Notes: generated from the letters alone by a model not told the origin. Counted from the stretch's first letter, positions 17,537 to 27,210 are shown. The stretch: DNA of 64,000 nucleotides from JSC-12 sp033764965 (GCA_033764965.1 JANRIN010000074.1:1-64000), one strand, 5' to 3'. Translations and numbers: made by a program.

Positions 17537-17565
17537 AAAAAAAATCCCCAGCCGAAGCCAGGGAT
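17537..17565 (-). terminator. Rho-independent terminator of the lipoprotein gene
   Basis: Read on the minus strand: ATCCCTGGC, loop TTCG, GCTGGGGAT, then a run of eight T. It lies about 90 bp after the stop of the small lipoprotein gene at 17653 and faces the psb30 terminator. Confidence 0.85.
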
Positions 17566-17652
17566 TGAATCAGGGTGCATCTACCACTCCGTTATTCCAG
17601 TCCGTCCCTGGAAACTCAGGACAGCCCCAGTGAAGTTTCTGTAAAGAAGCGC

Positions 17653-17871
17653 TTATTGTTTTGGTTCCGCTTGCTGTTCAGCCTGGTTGATGCGCTGTTC
17701 GGACTGCTGCACACTTTGCTGCACTTGATCGGTCTTCTGTTCTATGGGATTCGCTTGTTCAACCGCTTTCTGCTCCCTCTGTTGGGCGGCGTTTGGTTGT
17801 CCACAGGCGTTCAAAGCAAAGCTAATGCTTCCAAGCATCATGAGTATTACGAGCAGCGATCGTCTGACCAT
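17653..17871 (-). CDS. Small Gln-rich lipoprotein, hypothetical
   Basis: A 72-residue precursor: a basic start (MVRRS), a hydrophobic helix, then the lipobox ALNAC, after which the mature protein is about 50 residues of Gln, Glu and Ala in heptad spacing (EQKTDQVQQSVQQSEQRI), so a short coiled coil tethered to a membrane is likely. The frame is open to 17892, but GGAGG lies 7 bp before the ATG at 17871, which therefore is the better start. It has its own terminator downstream. Resembles small Lpp-like tethered helices in layout only; no homology claimed. Confidence 0.75.
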   Translation of the reverse strand: MVRRSLLVILMMLGSISFALNACGQPNAAQQREQKAVEQANPIEQKTDQVQQSVQQSEQRINQAEQQAEPKQ

Positions 17872-17945
17872 AGAATCCTCCAGGTTCGCCATGATGTTGT
17901 TAGTTTGCCCGAATTAAGCTTCTATGTCCGCACCCCCCCTTGAGA

Positions 17946-18050
17946 ATCGTGAAGTCAATAACATCCGGAGTTTGTCGTGCTGAACAAGCAGAGCGAAGTG
18001 AAGCATCTCTGCGATTCTTCGCTAACCGCTCAGAATGACAACTTCTTGAT
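17946..18050. repeat. Interspersed palindromic repeat (GTCGTGCTGA...CTCAGAATGACA)
   Basis: This stretch holds TTTGTCGTGCTGAACAAGC, AGCGAAGTGAAGCATCTC, GATTCTTCGCT and CTCAGAATGACAACTTC. TTGTC...CTGA on the left mirrors CTCAG...GACAA on the right, and GCGAAG mirrors CTTCGC inside. Similar palindromes are scattered in many bacterial genomes. It lies past the 3' end of the sugar kinase gene. Confidence 0.6.
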
Positions 18051-18068
18051 GTTAATTAATTCTCCTTC

Positions 18069-19124
18069 CTAAGCTGATAATTCTTCTACCAATAAGTGAA
18101 GAGCGGCTTTCATTTCAGAGGGGTTGGTAGTTGCCGTACCAAATTGACGTACTACGATGCTTGCTGCCAAATTGCCTAACACTGCGGCTTCCCAGGGAGT
18201 CGCTCCCAGGATGAGTCCTAGCGTCAAGGCGGCAACGACTGTATCACCTGCCCCCGTGACATCAAAAACATCGGTACGATTAAAAGCAGGCACATGGTAT
18301 TCCGTTCCATCTTTGTGAAACAGGCTCATGCCATCTTCACCACGAGTAATTAGGACTTGCTGGGCATTCGTCAGGCTGATGAGATCTCGCCCTCCCTGCC
18401 GCAACAGGGAAAGATCGGATTTGTCCCCAGAAAGTTTGACCAATGGATAGCCGATCGCCTGTTCTGCTTCAGGAAGATTAGGCGTAAAAATCGTGGCTCC
18501 CTGGTAACGCACTAAATTCTTTTGAGCGTCCACCACGCTGAAGGGATGCCCTAAGGCAGCAGCGATCACGGGTGCCGACAAAGTTCCATCCCCATAGTCA
18601 GAACAGACCACCGCATCTACCTGCCTTAGATGATCTTGAATGTAGGTTGCTAACTGTTCCTGGAGTTCTGGCGGCGCAGGTTCATCAGATTTGCGATCGA
18701 CCCGCACAATTTGTTGCGTCACCGATTGTCGAGCATGACCAGAAATACGGGTTTTAGTTACAGTGGGACGATTTCCATCCAGCAAAATACCGTCTGTATT
18801 AATTCCCGCTTTTTCAAAGATGGTTCGCAGGGCAGCTCCTTGCTCGTCTTTGCCCACCAGTCCAACCCCTTTGACCTGGGCACCCAGTTTTGCCAGGTTA
18901 TACACCGCATTGGCTCCACCTCCGGCAACCTGGCGCGTGTGCTCATGGCGAATAATCAAAACTGGAGCCTCCCGCGACAACCGCTCTACTTGTCCAGTTA
19001 AAAACTCGTCCAGGCACAAATCTCCAATCACCATCACACGAGGTTGGTGAAACTGGTCAATTAAGTGAGATAAACGATCTGCTGAGGCAACTAGCTGAGT
19101 AACAAAGGTGGAGTCGAGAGTCAT
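18069..19124 (-). CDS. PfkB-family sugar kinase, heptose-7-phosphate kinase (RfaE1)-like
   Basis: A 351-residue ribokinase-fold kinase. It shows the N-terminal VMVIGDLCLDEFLTGQVERL motif, the GGGANAVYNLAKLG sugar-binding segment (about 67-80), a VVCSDYGDGTL loop, and the C-terminal anion hole and catalytic Asp in DVTGAGDTVVAALTLG (about 290-305). The sequence is nearest in style to the kinase half of HldE/RfaE, which phosphorylates heptose 7-phosphate for LPS core or related nucleotide sugars; no adenylyltransferase half is fused. The exact sugar is uncertain. ATG at 19124; it has no close partner gene on its strand. Confidence 0.85.
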   Translation of the reverse strand: MTLDSTFVTQLVASADRLSHLIDQFHQPRVMVIGDLCLDEFLTGQVERLSREAPVLIIRHEHTRQVAGGGANAVYNLAKLGAQVKGVGLVGKDEQGAALRTIFEKAGINTDGILLDGNRPTVTKTRISGHARQSVTQQIVRVDRKSDEPAPPELQEQLATYIQDHLRQVDAVVCSDYGDGTLSAPVIAAALGHPFSVVDAQKNLVRYQGATIFTPNLPEAEQAIGYPLVKLSGDKSDLSLLRQGGRDLISLTNAQQVLITRGEDGMSLFHKDGTEYHVPAFNRTDVFDVTGAGDTVVAALTLGLILGATPWEAAVLGNLAASIVVRQFGTATTNPSEMKAALHLLVEELSA

Positions 19125-20112
19125 AGGTCGTGTGCTGTTTCCAAAACTGACTGGTGAATGGTTCTAACGGGTGAATAGTTCTGTGTATGCTCTTGAGCGA
19201 ACTCAGTCTACTACAACAGCCCAAGGTTTTTTCACACGACGACTGCCGGCTTGCTGGGAGACCAAACAGGCTGAAATGACATAGGACTTTGCGATCAATC
19301 AGATTGAGAAATTTCCGAGAAAGATTATTCCCATTGCTTCCCGTGATTGAAATGTAGGCTGAGAGTGAAAGTCTACTTAAGCAGACTGGAAAAGGGTTTT
19401 AGGAGATTTGAATGGACTTTGTTGATTAGCCCACAGTTCACTTGCAGAGAAACTTGCAGCAAGAATACGGGTATTGTCTTCTGTAGAAATCGCTTGTATG
19501 AATTTACTAATTTGCCAGCAGGTGATTAGTAAATAACGCTGTTGAAGTGGGAATCCTCAAATCAACGCAACTCTGCGCTAAGGGTGCATGACTTGAATGG
19601 GTGAGCGACTCATCGTTCTCACTCGGTCATCAAAATCAGTGATGCAAGAGGGCAATTCTCTATAATTCTTTACTGGATAAATTACTTTCTTGAAAGGTTA
19701 GGATCGCCGATTGTTGAGTTATAAAGAGTCACGACCTTTCCGATAAAACTTAATTGATATCCCCTGATCCTGCTGATGCGTCGGCGTATAAGTGTTTATC
19801 TGGTTTGCTGCAATTGCAACTCGTCTTGTTCTTGATTTAGATCACTGGCACAGGCTGGCTTTGTATGGTACAAACCATTTTCTCTTACTTAAATTGTGAA
19901 AAGACGAACTCTTCCATTCTTTACCGATTCAGTTGAGTGTGTCTTACAGTGTAAGCATCTACCAACTCAAACTTCTCAGGCGTGCGTCTAAAAACGCTGA
20001 AGTGTTCAAAGCAGAATCAATCAGGTTTATGGCAATGGCTCAGGTTTAAGCGCTTAACTGCTGTTAACAGTGTTTTGTGCAACGATCGCTCAATTCAGGT
20101 TATTTCGTTTGC
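19125..20112. other. Long intergenic region upstream of the CHASE2-GGDEF-EAL gene
   Basis: Almost 1 kb without a credible gene. A 60-codon frame at 19347-19529 has no family look and no good ribosome site. ATGGT/ACCAT forms a small palindrome near 19865-19878. No riboswitch or repeat family was recognised. It should hold divergent promoters for the kinase and the c-di-GMP enzyme. Confidence 0.4.
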
Positions 20113-22650
20113 ATGACCCAAATTTTAGAAAGCTTTACTAAACTCTTGAAAAAAAGTTGCCGGACTACAGGCAACCTTTTCAAGCATCCCATTCTCCTAA
20201 CAAGCTTGCTTGTTACGGGCATTGTTGTGGGTGTACGGCAAGTTGGCGGGCTGCAATCCTGGGAGTTGTTGACTTACGATCAAATGGTGCGGTTGCGAAC
20301 AGATGAAGCGCCGGATCCTCGCTTGTTGTTAGTCACCATTACAGAAGAAGATATTCGGTTACAAAAACGTTGGCCCATGTCTGACGAGGTTATTGCTCGA
20401 TTGTTACAGCGGTTGCAGCAATCTCAGCCTCGCACGATCGGCTTGGATATGTACCGGGATGTGCCCTATCAACCAGGACAAGCGGATTTACTCAAGCAAC
20501 TGCAAGCATCGAATGTCATTGCAATTCGGCTGTTAGGAGATGAGGATAAGCAGGCAGTGCCTCCGCCCATTGGGGTTCCACCAGAGCGGGTGGGGTTGAG
20601 CGATATTGTGATTGATCCGGATGCTATTGTTCGCAGAAGTTTGCTGTACGCCAGAACTTCCGACACCGAGTTGTATAGTTTTGCTCTGCGCTTAGGCTTG
20701 CATTATCTCAACGTTCAGCCTGCTGAATTTCAGGCTCAGTCGCTCACGGGGTTGAAGATTCGCAATACATTTTTCCCGTCTCTCAATGCCACATCGGGCG
20801 GGTACGAAAACCTCGACGATCGGGGCTATCAAATTATGCTGAATTATCGTTCAGCCAAAAATGTCGCGCGTCAGGTTTCTCTCACTCAAGTATTAGATGG
20901 TCGGGTTAACCCCGCCTGGATTAAAGATAAGTTGGTGCTGATTGGGACGACTGCACCGAGTGTCAGAGATTTTTTCTTAACCCCCTTTAACCTCTCCAGC
21001 AATAAAAGCCCTGATACGCCTGGAGTGGTCGTCCATGCTCAAAAAACGAGTCAAATTCTCAGCACTATCCTGGACGATCGCCCCCTCATCTGGTTCTGGG
21101 CTGATGGGGTTGAAGCATTGTGGTTTCTGGTTTGGGCTGGAATTGGCGGCGTTTTAGGCTGGCGGTTACGGCATCCTTTGTACCTTGGGCTGGCTGGTTT
21201 CTTGGGGGTTGGTGGCATCTTTGGAGTGTGTTATCTCCTGTTTTTGCAGGCTGGCTGGATTCCGTTTGTCCCGGGGGCGATCGCATTCGTGGGAACTGGC
21301 ATCGCCATGGTTGCCTATCGCCTCCTGCATGATGCGCTCCATGACGAACTCACTGGCTTGCCCAATCGAACATTTTTCGTTAACCAACTCCAGTGGATCT
21401 TGAATCAACGCAACCGCTCCGCATTTAGTAAGTTTAATGACAATCAGTCCGTGGCAGTGCTATTCCTGGGGCTAGACAGCTTCAAAGCCATTAATGATAG
21501 TTTTGGGCACCGTCTTGCCGACGAATTGTTAGTATCCACTGCCAAACGCTTGAAGCTCTGCCTTCGCCCCCAGGACGAATTGGCACGAGTGGGTGGGGAT
21601 GAATTTGCCATTTTGCTAAGAAATGTGCGTGATCCGGATGAAGTGGCTCATCTAGCAGATCGACTCCAAAAGCAGGTCAAAATTCCATTTCACCTGCGAG
21701 GGCAAGAAATTGTGACTACCGCCAGCGTGGGCATTGTGCTGGATCAACCGGATAAGACCTACGAGCCGGAAGACATTCTGCGGGATGCTCATACGGCGAT
21801 GCACCAGGCTAAGGCTTCGGGTAAAGCCCGGTATCAAGTATTTCGGGCGGGAATGCGAGTTCAGATCATGACCCGAATGCAACTGGAAACCGACCTGCGA
21901 CGGGCGATCGAGCGGCAGGAGTTTCAGCTTCACTACCAACCGTTTATTTCGCTAGACACGGGTGCGATCGCTGGGTTTGAAGCTTTGTTGCGATGGCAGC
22001 ATCCGCAGCGGGGGTTCGTCCACCCAGTTGAATTTATTCCTGTCGCAGAAGAAACTGATCTGATTCTTCCCATTGGGCAATGGGTGATTGAGGAAGCCTG
22101 TCATCAACTCAAAATCTGGCAAACTCAATTTCCAGAAAAATCCCTTGTCGTGAGTGTCAACCTCTCCGGACGACAGTTCCTACAAACCGACCTGGTGGAA
22201 CAAATTGAACAAACCCTGAAAGATTCCCAACTGGATGGACGCAGTTTGAAGTTGGAAATTACTGAAAGCATTGCGATGAACGATGTGGAATCGACGATCG
22301 CCTTGCTGCTACGACTCAAAGCTCTCAATCTGCAACTCAGCATCGACGACTTTGGCACTGGATATTCGTCTCTCAGCTATCTGCACCGCTTCCCAACCGA
22401 CACCATCAAAGTCGATCGCTCCTTTGTTAGCCGCATGGGAGACGAAGCAGAAGATGCTCATATTGTTCAAACCATCATCATGCTGGGGCACAATCTGGGC
22501 ATGATGATCGTTGCCGAGGGCGTTGAAACCGCTGAACAATTGAGTCGGTTGCGTGCTCTAAAGTGTGAATGTGCTCAGGGGTATTACTTCTCAAGACCCG
22601 TTCCCAGCGAAGTCGCTGAGGATTTGCTCAGAAAAAATCCTTGCTGGTAG
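20113..22650 (+). CDS. CHASE2-GGDEF-EAL c-di-GMP turnover protein
   Basis: An 845-residue membrane protein. One N-terminal helix (about 28-50), a CHASE2 extracytoplasmic sensor domain (about 50-330), three helices (about 335-405), a GGDEF domain (about 407-570) and an EAL domain (about 594-840). The cyclase motif RVGGDEF is intact. The phosphodiesterase residues are also present: EALLRW, VNLSGRQF, KLEITES, IDDFGTGYSS, IKVDRSFV and VAEGVET. It could make or break cyclic di-GMP in response to a periplasmic cue; which activity dominates cannot be told from sequence. The frame is open to a GTG at 20077; the ATG at 20113 is chosen because the extra 12 residues carry no signal and no ribosome site. 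Confidence 0.92.
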   Translation: MTQILESFTKLLKKSCRTTGNLFKHPILLTSLLVTGIVVGVRQVGGLQSWELLTYDQMVRLRTDEAPDPRLLLVTITEEDIRLQKRWPMSDEVIARLLQRLQQSQPRTIGLDMYRDVPYQPGQADLLKQLQASNVIAIRLLGDEDKQAVPPPIGVPPERVGLSDIVIDPDAIVRRSLLYARTSDTELYSFALRLGLHYLNVQPAEFQAQSLTGLKIRNTFFPSLNATSGGYENLDDRGYQIMLNYRSAKNVARQVSLTQVLDGRVNPAWIKDKLVLIGTTAPSVRDFFLTPFNLSSNKSPDTPGVVVHAQKTSQILSTILDDRPLIWFWADGVEALWFLVWAGIGGVLGWRLRHPLYLGLAGFLGVGGIFGVCYLLFLQAGWIPFVPGAIAFVGTGIAMVAYRLLHDALHDELTGLPNRTFFVNQLQWILNQRNRSAFSKFNDNQSVAVLFLGLDSFKAINDSFGHRLADELLVSTAKRLKLCLRPQDELARVGGDEFAILLRNVRDPDEVAHLADRLQKQVKIPFHLRGQEIVTTASVGIVLDQPDKTYEPEDILRDAHTAMHQAKASGKARYQVFRAGMRVQIMTRMQLETDLRRAIERQEFQLHYQPFISLDTGAIAGFEALLRWQHPQRGFVHPVEFIPVAEETDLILPIGQWVIEEACHQLKIWQTQFPEKSLVVSVNLSGRQFLQTDLVEQIEQTLKDSQLDGRSLKLEITESIAMNDVESTIALLLRLKALNLQLSIDDFGTGYSSLSYLHRFPTDTIKVDRSFVSRMGDEAEDAHIVQTIIMLGHNLGMMIVAEGVETAEQLSRLRALKCECAQGYYFSRPVPSEVAEDLLRKNPCW

Positions 22651-22695
22651 GAGATAGGAACTAGAATAATTGGGGAATTCGAAAGGATGCAGTGA

Positions 22696-23121
22696 ATGTT
22701 GCGAGGGATCTGGGCGATCGTCCTGGTGATTCTATTGACGGCTTGTGGCGCAATCGGACAAACTCCGGGAAAGGACTTAGTGGAGCAAGCAATCGCGCTG
22801 CAACTGAATCAGGTGCAGCAAGAACTGAGCCAGCAATTACGCCTGGATACTCCCACTCCAGAGGTGAAAATCAATCGCATTGCGATCGCCAAGCAAATTC
22901 CCCTCAAAATCAAAGAGCTTTCCGCCTTCCACATCCTTGGTGCTTGCGATTACACCGTTAAACTGCCAAACCATTCTGTTTCCCAGCAAAATATTCCCTT
23001 TGAGGTGTATTTGCAACGGCAGCAAGAAGGTAAAACCTGGCGAGTTGCCTTTCCCAAAACCACTGAGGACGGAGAAATAACCTGGGTCACTCAACGCATT
23101 CCAACCGCCGTGTATAAGTAG
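22696..23121 (+). CDS. Putative lipoprotein
   Basis: A 141-residue precursor with a hydrophobic start (MLRGIWAIVLVILLTACG) and a lipobox LTAC, so C17 is the likely lipidated residue. The mature part has a helical LVEQAIALQLNQVQQELSQQ segment and then a beta-rich domain (IKELSAFHILGACDYTVKL, ending WVTQRIPTAVYK). No known domain was recognised. It starts 46 bp after the c-di-GMP gene and ends 11 bp before the epoxide-hydrolase-like gene, so these three genes may be one transcript. Confidence 0.75.
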   Translation: MLRGIWAIVLVILLTACGAIGQTPGKDLVEQAIALQLNQVQQELSQQLRLDTPTPEVKINRIAIAKQIPLKIKELSAFHILGACDYTVKLPNHSVSQQNIPFEVYLQRQQEGKTWRVAFPKTTEDGEITWVTQRIPTAVYK

Positions 23122-23132
23122 CCCCCCATCCC

Positions 23133-23999
23133 ATGCCCGAAACCTGGACGCACCAATTCATTTCTACCAATGGCATTCAGCTTCACTACGTGACTCAAGG
23201 TGAAGGACCACTGATGCTGTTTTTGCATGGTTTTCCTGAGTTTTGGTATTCCTGGCGCAAGCAGATCCCAGAGTTTGCCAGCGATCGCAAAGTGGTTGCT
23301 TTAGATTTGCGGGGTTACAACGACAGCGACAAACCTGCCGATCAATCTGCCTACGTCATGCGGGAGTTCATCAACGATGTGAAAGGCGTGATCACAGGCT
23401 TAGGGTACGATCGCTGCATGCTAGTAGGGCATGACTGGGGGGGAGCGATCGCCTGGTCCTTTGCCTACACCCATCCCGAAATGGTAGAGCGGTTGATTAT
23501 TCTCAACATTCCCCATCCTGCGAAATTTGCTCAAGGCTTGTTCACGCCCCAACAACTCCTGCGGAGCAGCTACATTTTCTTCTTTCAATTGCCATTTTTA
23601 CCGGAACTGCTGATTCAGCTCAACGACTTCCAATTCCTGGAGCACGCATTTTTGGGTCTTGCCAGCAATAAAAGTGCTTTTTCAGAAGCAGACCTGGAGG
23701 CTTACAAAAACGCCTTTGCTAAACGGGGCACGATCACAGCGGCATTAAACTACTATCGCAACGTGTTTCAAAACGGCTTTGGGCAACGAACCTGGGGCGT
23801 GTTAGAGGTTCCAACTCTGATGATTTGGGGCGAGGACGACATTCCCCTGGGCAAAGAGCTGACCTATGGGACAGAGCAGTACGTCCGCAATTTTCAAATT
23901 AGATACATCACCGCTTGCAGCCATTGGGTGCAACAAGAGCGCCCAGAACTCGTCAATCCATACATTCGCGAATTTTTAGCTGGATCCACTGCGGTTTGA
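23133..23999 (+). CDS. Alpha/beta hydrolase, epoxide-hydrolase-like
   Basis: A 288-residue cytoplasmic hydrolase. The oxyanion motif is HGFPEFWYSW (32-41), the nucleophile is D101 in VGHDWGG, the acid is D235 or D236 in WGEDDIPL, and the base is H264 in CSHWVQQE. An Asp nucleophile together with HGFPE and lid tyrosines (Y147 and Y208 are candidates) points to soluble epoxide hydrolase rather than esterase; haloalkane dehalogenase is less likely because its halide-binding Trp pair beyond W102 is not evident. The physiological substrate is unknown. It follows the lipoprotein by 11 bp. Confidence 0.87.
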   Translation: MPETWTHQFISTNGIQLHYVTQGEGPLMLFLHGFPEFWYSWRKQIPEFASDRKVVALDLRGYNDSDKPADQSAYVMREFINDVKGVITGLGYDRCMLVGHDWGGAIAWSFAYTHPEMVERLIILNIPHPAKFAQGLFTPQQLLRSSYIFFFQLPFLPELLIQLNDFQFLEHAFLGLASNKSAFSEADLEAYKNAFAKRGTITAALNYYRNVFQNGFGQRTWGVLEVPTLMIWGEDDIPLGKELTYGTEQYVRNFQIRYITACSHWVQQERPELVNPYIREFLAGSTAV

Positions 24000-24071
24000 G
24001 AAAGCTATGGTAGGAAGGTTCGATGCAAAATTCGATGCAAAAACAATCTACGGATTCAGTGGGGAGAAACT

Positions 24072-25019
24072 GTGTTTTTTAGTGTGGTGATTCCGACCTA
24101 CAATCGCAAGCCAATTTTGGAGAAATGTCTGAAAGCGTTGGAGCATCAGGTCTTTGCTCCAAACCAGATTGCAGGCTATGAAGTGGTGGTGGTAGACGAT
24201 GGTTCAACGGATAAAACCGTTGAATGGCTGGAAGCGGCTACCAACCAATATTCCCATGTGCGGCTGTTCCAACAAGACCACAAAGGACCCGCCGCTGCCC
24301 GCAATTTGGGAGTCGAGAAAGCGAGCGGTGACACGATTATTTTTATTGACAGCGATTTAGTGGTTACAGATCGCTTCCTTCAGGCTCATGCCGATGCGCT
24401 CCAGGCAGGAGCACGATCGCTGGGGCACGATCGCCTCTTCACCTACGGCTGGGTGATTAACACGGCTAATTTTGATGATCCCACTTCCGAACCATTCAAA
24501 ATCACGGATTATTCCCGTGCCTATTTTGCGACTGGCAATGTGGCGATCGCGCGGCATTGGCTGGATCAGGCTGGTTTATTCGACACTCGCTTCCACCTCT
24601 ACGGTTGGGAAGACCTGGAACTGGGGGTACGCCTGAAACAACTCGACTTGAAGCTGATTAAGTGTCCCGAAGCCGTAGGGTATCACTGGCATCCGCCCTT
24701 TGCGCTGGAGCAAATTCCTAAACTCATCGATCGCGAAATTCAGCGAGGCAGAATGGGGGTTTTGTTCTATCAAAAGCACCCCACTTTCGATGTGCGCCTG
24801 ATGATCCAGATGACCTGGCTGCACCAGCTTTTATGGGGAGTGCTGTCTTTGGGTGGTTTGCTGAACGAGCGTACGATGGCTCCCTTGCTGCAATGGCTGA
24901 TCGATCGCGGCAAGCCTCAACTCGCCCTGGAAATTGCCCGAATCTTTCTGAATTGGTACAACGTGCAAGGGGTTTATGCTGCCTACCGCGAACTTCAACA
25001 AGCCGGAGAATTAAGATAG
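24072..25019 (+). CDS. Family 2 glycosyltransferase
   Basis: A 315-residue GT-A enzyme. The N-terminus reads FFSVVIPTYNRKPILEKCL, followed by VVVDDGSTDKTVEWL and a metal-binding IFIDSDLVV (DxD). The acceptor side has YGWEDLELGVRLKQ, the ED motif that normally contains the catalytic base. No membrane helices, so it is probably cytosolic or peripheral and transfers a sugar to a glycan or lipid acceptor. Start is GTG at 24072 with GGGGAG six bases upstream. Its stop overlaps the convergent antiporter gene by 9 bp. Confidence 0.88.
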   Translation: MFFSVVIPTYNRKPILEKCLKALEHQVFAPNQIAGYEVVVVDDGSTDKTVEWLEAATNQYSHVRLFQQDHKGPAAARNLGVEKASGDTIIFIDSDLVVTDRFLQAHADALQAGARSLGHDRLFTYGWVINTANFDDPTSEPFKITDYSRAYFATGNVAIARHWLDQAGLFDTRFHLYGWEDLELGVRLKQLDLKLIKCPEAVGYHWHPPFALEQIPKLIDREIQRGRMGVLFYQKHPTFDVRLMIQMTWLHQLLWGVLSLGGLLNERTMAPLLQWLIDRGKPQLALEIARIFLNWYNVQGVYAAYRELQQAGELR

Positions 25020-27173
25020 GGGTTCAATGACCGTAGGGGGCGGGAGCAGATCTGTTTGTTCGTGATTTGCCGATCTGGGCAGAATAAAATGTTGCGATCG
25101 GGAACCCAGCAGAATGATTGAACAGGTGAGTTGCTCCACGGTTTGAGTGGTTAAGTCCGTCAATGGTAAGCCCACTGCGCTCAGATGGCGCGGAGAAATC
25201 TGCAAAATCACCAGATCATAGGACTGAGCCGTGGTTGCGATCGTACGGGCAACGTTATCATTGGGCTTCACTTCGACCGTTACAGGCGTTTGGAACTCAA
25301 AACTCTCGGCTAACTTCTCCAACTGAGCACGGATGGTTGAGATGCGCGGATGGACGGCAGCTTGAGCGCGACGATCGCCTAAAGCTGGATTCGCAACGTG
25401 CAGTAAGGTCACTTCAGCTTGATTGTTGGCAGCGAACACTTGAGCAAACCGGAGTACTTGCTTGGTGGATTGATGAATATTTTCAATCGGCACCAGAATG
25501 CGGCGAAATTGGCTGGGGGATTGCAACAACCGAGCGATCGCGACAGGACAATGAGCAGCCCACAACACGTTATCAATCACATTGCCAAACAGTCGAGCTT
25601 GAAACCCAGTGCGTCGCCCCCAACCCATCACAATCAAGCTAGCCTGCTTCTCCCGGCTGGCACGACTAATGCCTTGGGCAATGCTGTCATCAATCCGGAA
25701 CATGGGTTCCGTCCGCACAGCCAGTTCTTGACTAAATTCCGTGGCGTTGGCTAACAGCGTTTGGCTCCGATTCAGTCCAATTTCAAGCTGGCGATCATCC
25801 ATGTGGGAGCGGGCAGTGGCAATAGACAGGGGAATCAGCAACCCGCCAAATGGTCGTGCCAGCATCCCTGCCAGTTCCAGCAAGTATTTCTCTGTAGTGG
25901 GGTTATAGATTGGCACAACCACCGAAAATACTTCCGCGAACACAGGCACTAAGTGGTCGAATTCTCCAACATCTGGATCCTGAATCTTGCTGGAGGTTGT
26001 TAGATCGGGGGCAAACTGAGCAGTGAGCACTGGACCGAGAGTTGAAGTCACCAGCATCAACACAATCACGCTATTCAGCACATCTTCGGTGAGAATCCCT
26101 GCCCGAAACCCAACCAGGGTTGCCGCCAATGTTGCCGCCACTTGCGGCAAGGACAGAGACCACATCACAATTTGTTCGCGCCAGGTGTAACGGTACACGA
26201 GTTTTGCCAATAACGCGGCGACAAACTTGCTGCCAATTAAGCCCAGCACGATCGCGGTGGTCAGTCCTAAGGTTTGGAGTGTAGTCAGGTTTTTGATAAA
26301 GACTGGCACGTTGATCAGCAGTCCCATATCCACAAAAAAGATGGGAATAAAGAGCACGCTGCCCACGAAAATGATGCGTTCTTTAATTGAGCCGTTCCCA
26401 ACCACTCCGTTGACTGCCAGCCCTGCCAGAAATGCGCCGACAATTTTCTCGACCCCGATGAGTTGGGCACCCACAGAGGCAAGAAATAGCGCCAACAGAA
26501 CGAATAGGAACTGTTTGCCTTCCTCGTCCGATCGCTCAAAAAAGGATTTACCCAACCGATTGATGCCAAACAAAACGACTGCTGTGTAGATAGCGAGGGA
26601 GCCAATCAAAATCCCAAATTTCAAGGGGGTGAAATCTCCGGCTTTAACCCCAACGCAAATTGCCAAAACCAGTAAGGCTCCAATGTCCGTAAAAATGGTT
26701 GCCCCAATGGTCACAGTGACGGCTTCATTGGTCACAACTCCCAACCGACTCACGATCGGGTATGCGAGTAGGGTGTGCGATGCCAACAACGACCCAATTA
26801 GAAAAGAGGCGTTCCAATCAAAGTTGAACCAGCGTCCGATCGCCGTTCCCACAATCAGCGGCACCCAAAAGGTGAAGTTGCCAAAGCCAATGGAGCGATG
26901 CTTGGTTTGATTAAACTGCTCCAACTCAATTTCCAATCCGGCAACAAACATCAGGTAGACCAAACCAATGTCCGATAACAGACGCATGGTGGCGGAATCG
27001 TTTTGGAACAGCCTGAACCCATTGGGACCGAGCACCACTCCGGCTGCTAACAGCCCCACTAAGCCTGGTAGCTTCAACCGTTCAAACAAGGGCGGCACCA
27101 ACAAAATGACGGCAAGCAACACCGCAAAGGAAACAATGGGTTCCTCTTTAAAGAAATGCAGGACGGGTTCCAT
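25011..27173 (-). CDS. CPA2 cation:proton antiporter with tandem Usp domains
   Basis: A 720-residue protein. Residues about 12-395 hold roughly 12 membrane helices of the KefB/NhaS3-like CPA2 family, including GLVGLLAAGVVLGP near the start and EKIVGAFLAGLAVNG in the exchange core. Two universal-stress-type domains follow (about 405-540 and 545-690); the first has IVMGWGRRTG and a GNVIDNVL segment like the ATP-binding Usp loop. Such fusions are common in cyanobacteria and probably link Na+ or K+/H+ exchange to nucleotide state. The frame is open to a TTG at 27185; the ATG at 27173 is preferred. The 3' end overlaps the convergent glycosyltransferase by 9 bp. Confidence 0.92.
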   Translation of the reverse strand: MEPVLHFFKEEPIVSFAVLLAVILLVPPLFERLKLPGLVGLLAAGVVLGPNGFRLFQNDSATMRLLSDIGLVYLMFVAGLEIELEQFNQTKHRSIGFGNFTFWVPLIVGTAIGRWFNFDWNASFLIGSLLASHTLLAYPIVSRLGVVTNEAVTVTIGATIFTDIGALLVLAICVGVKAGDFTPLKFGILIGSLAIYTAVVLFGINRLGKSFFERSDEEGKQFLFVLLALFLASVGAQLIGVEKIVGAFLAGLAVNGVVGNGSIKERIIFVGSVLFIPIFFVDMGLLINVPVFIKNLTTLQTLGLTTAIVLGLIGSKFVAALLAKLVYRYTWREQIVMWSLSLPQVAATLAATLVGFRAGILTEDVLNSVIVLMLVTSTLGPVLTAQFAPDLTTSSKIQDPDVGEFDHLVPVFAEVFSVVVPIYNPTTEKYLLELAGMLARPFGGLLIPLSIATARSHMDDRQLEIGLNRSQTLLANATEFSQELAVRTEPMFRIDDSIAQGISRASREKQASLIVMGWGRRTGFQARLFGNVIDNVLWAAHCPVAIARLLQSPSQFRRILVPIENIHQSTKQVLRFAQVFAANNQAEVTLLHVANPALGDRRAQAAVHPRISTIRAQLEKLAESFEFQTPVTVEVKPNDNVARTIATTAQSYDLVILQISPRHLSAVGLPLTDLTTQTVEQLTCSIILLGSRSQHFILPRSANHEQTDLLPPPTVIEPLS

Positions 27174-27210
27174 AGTCGTACCCAATTAAATTGCAATCGC
27201 GATAGAGCAG

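Noticed and set aside
17520..17600. tRNA- or small-RNA-like sequence after psb30
   Set aside because: It is explained by the minus-strand terminator hairpin of the lipoprotein gene.
19347..19529. 60-codon frame in the long intergenic region
   Set aside because: No ribosome site, no family resemblance, high Arg/Cys content typical of noise.
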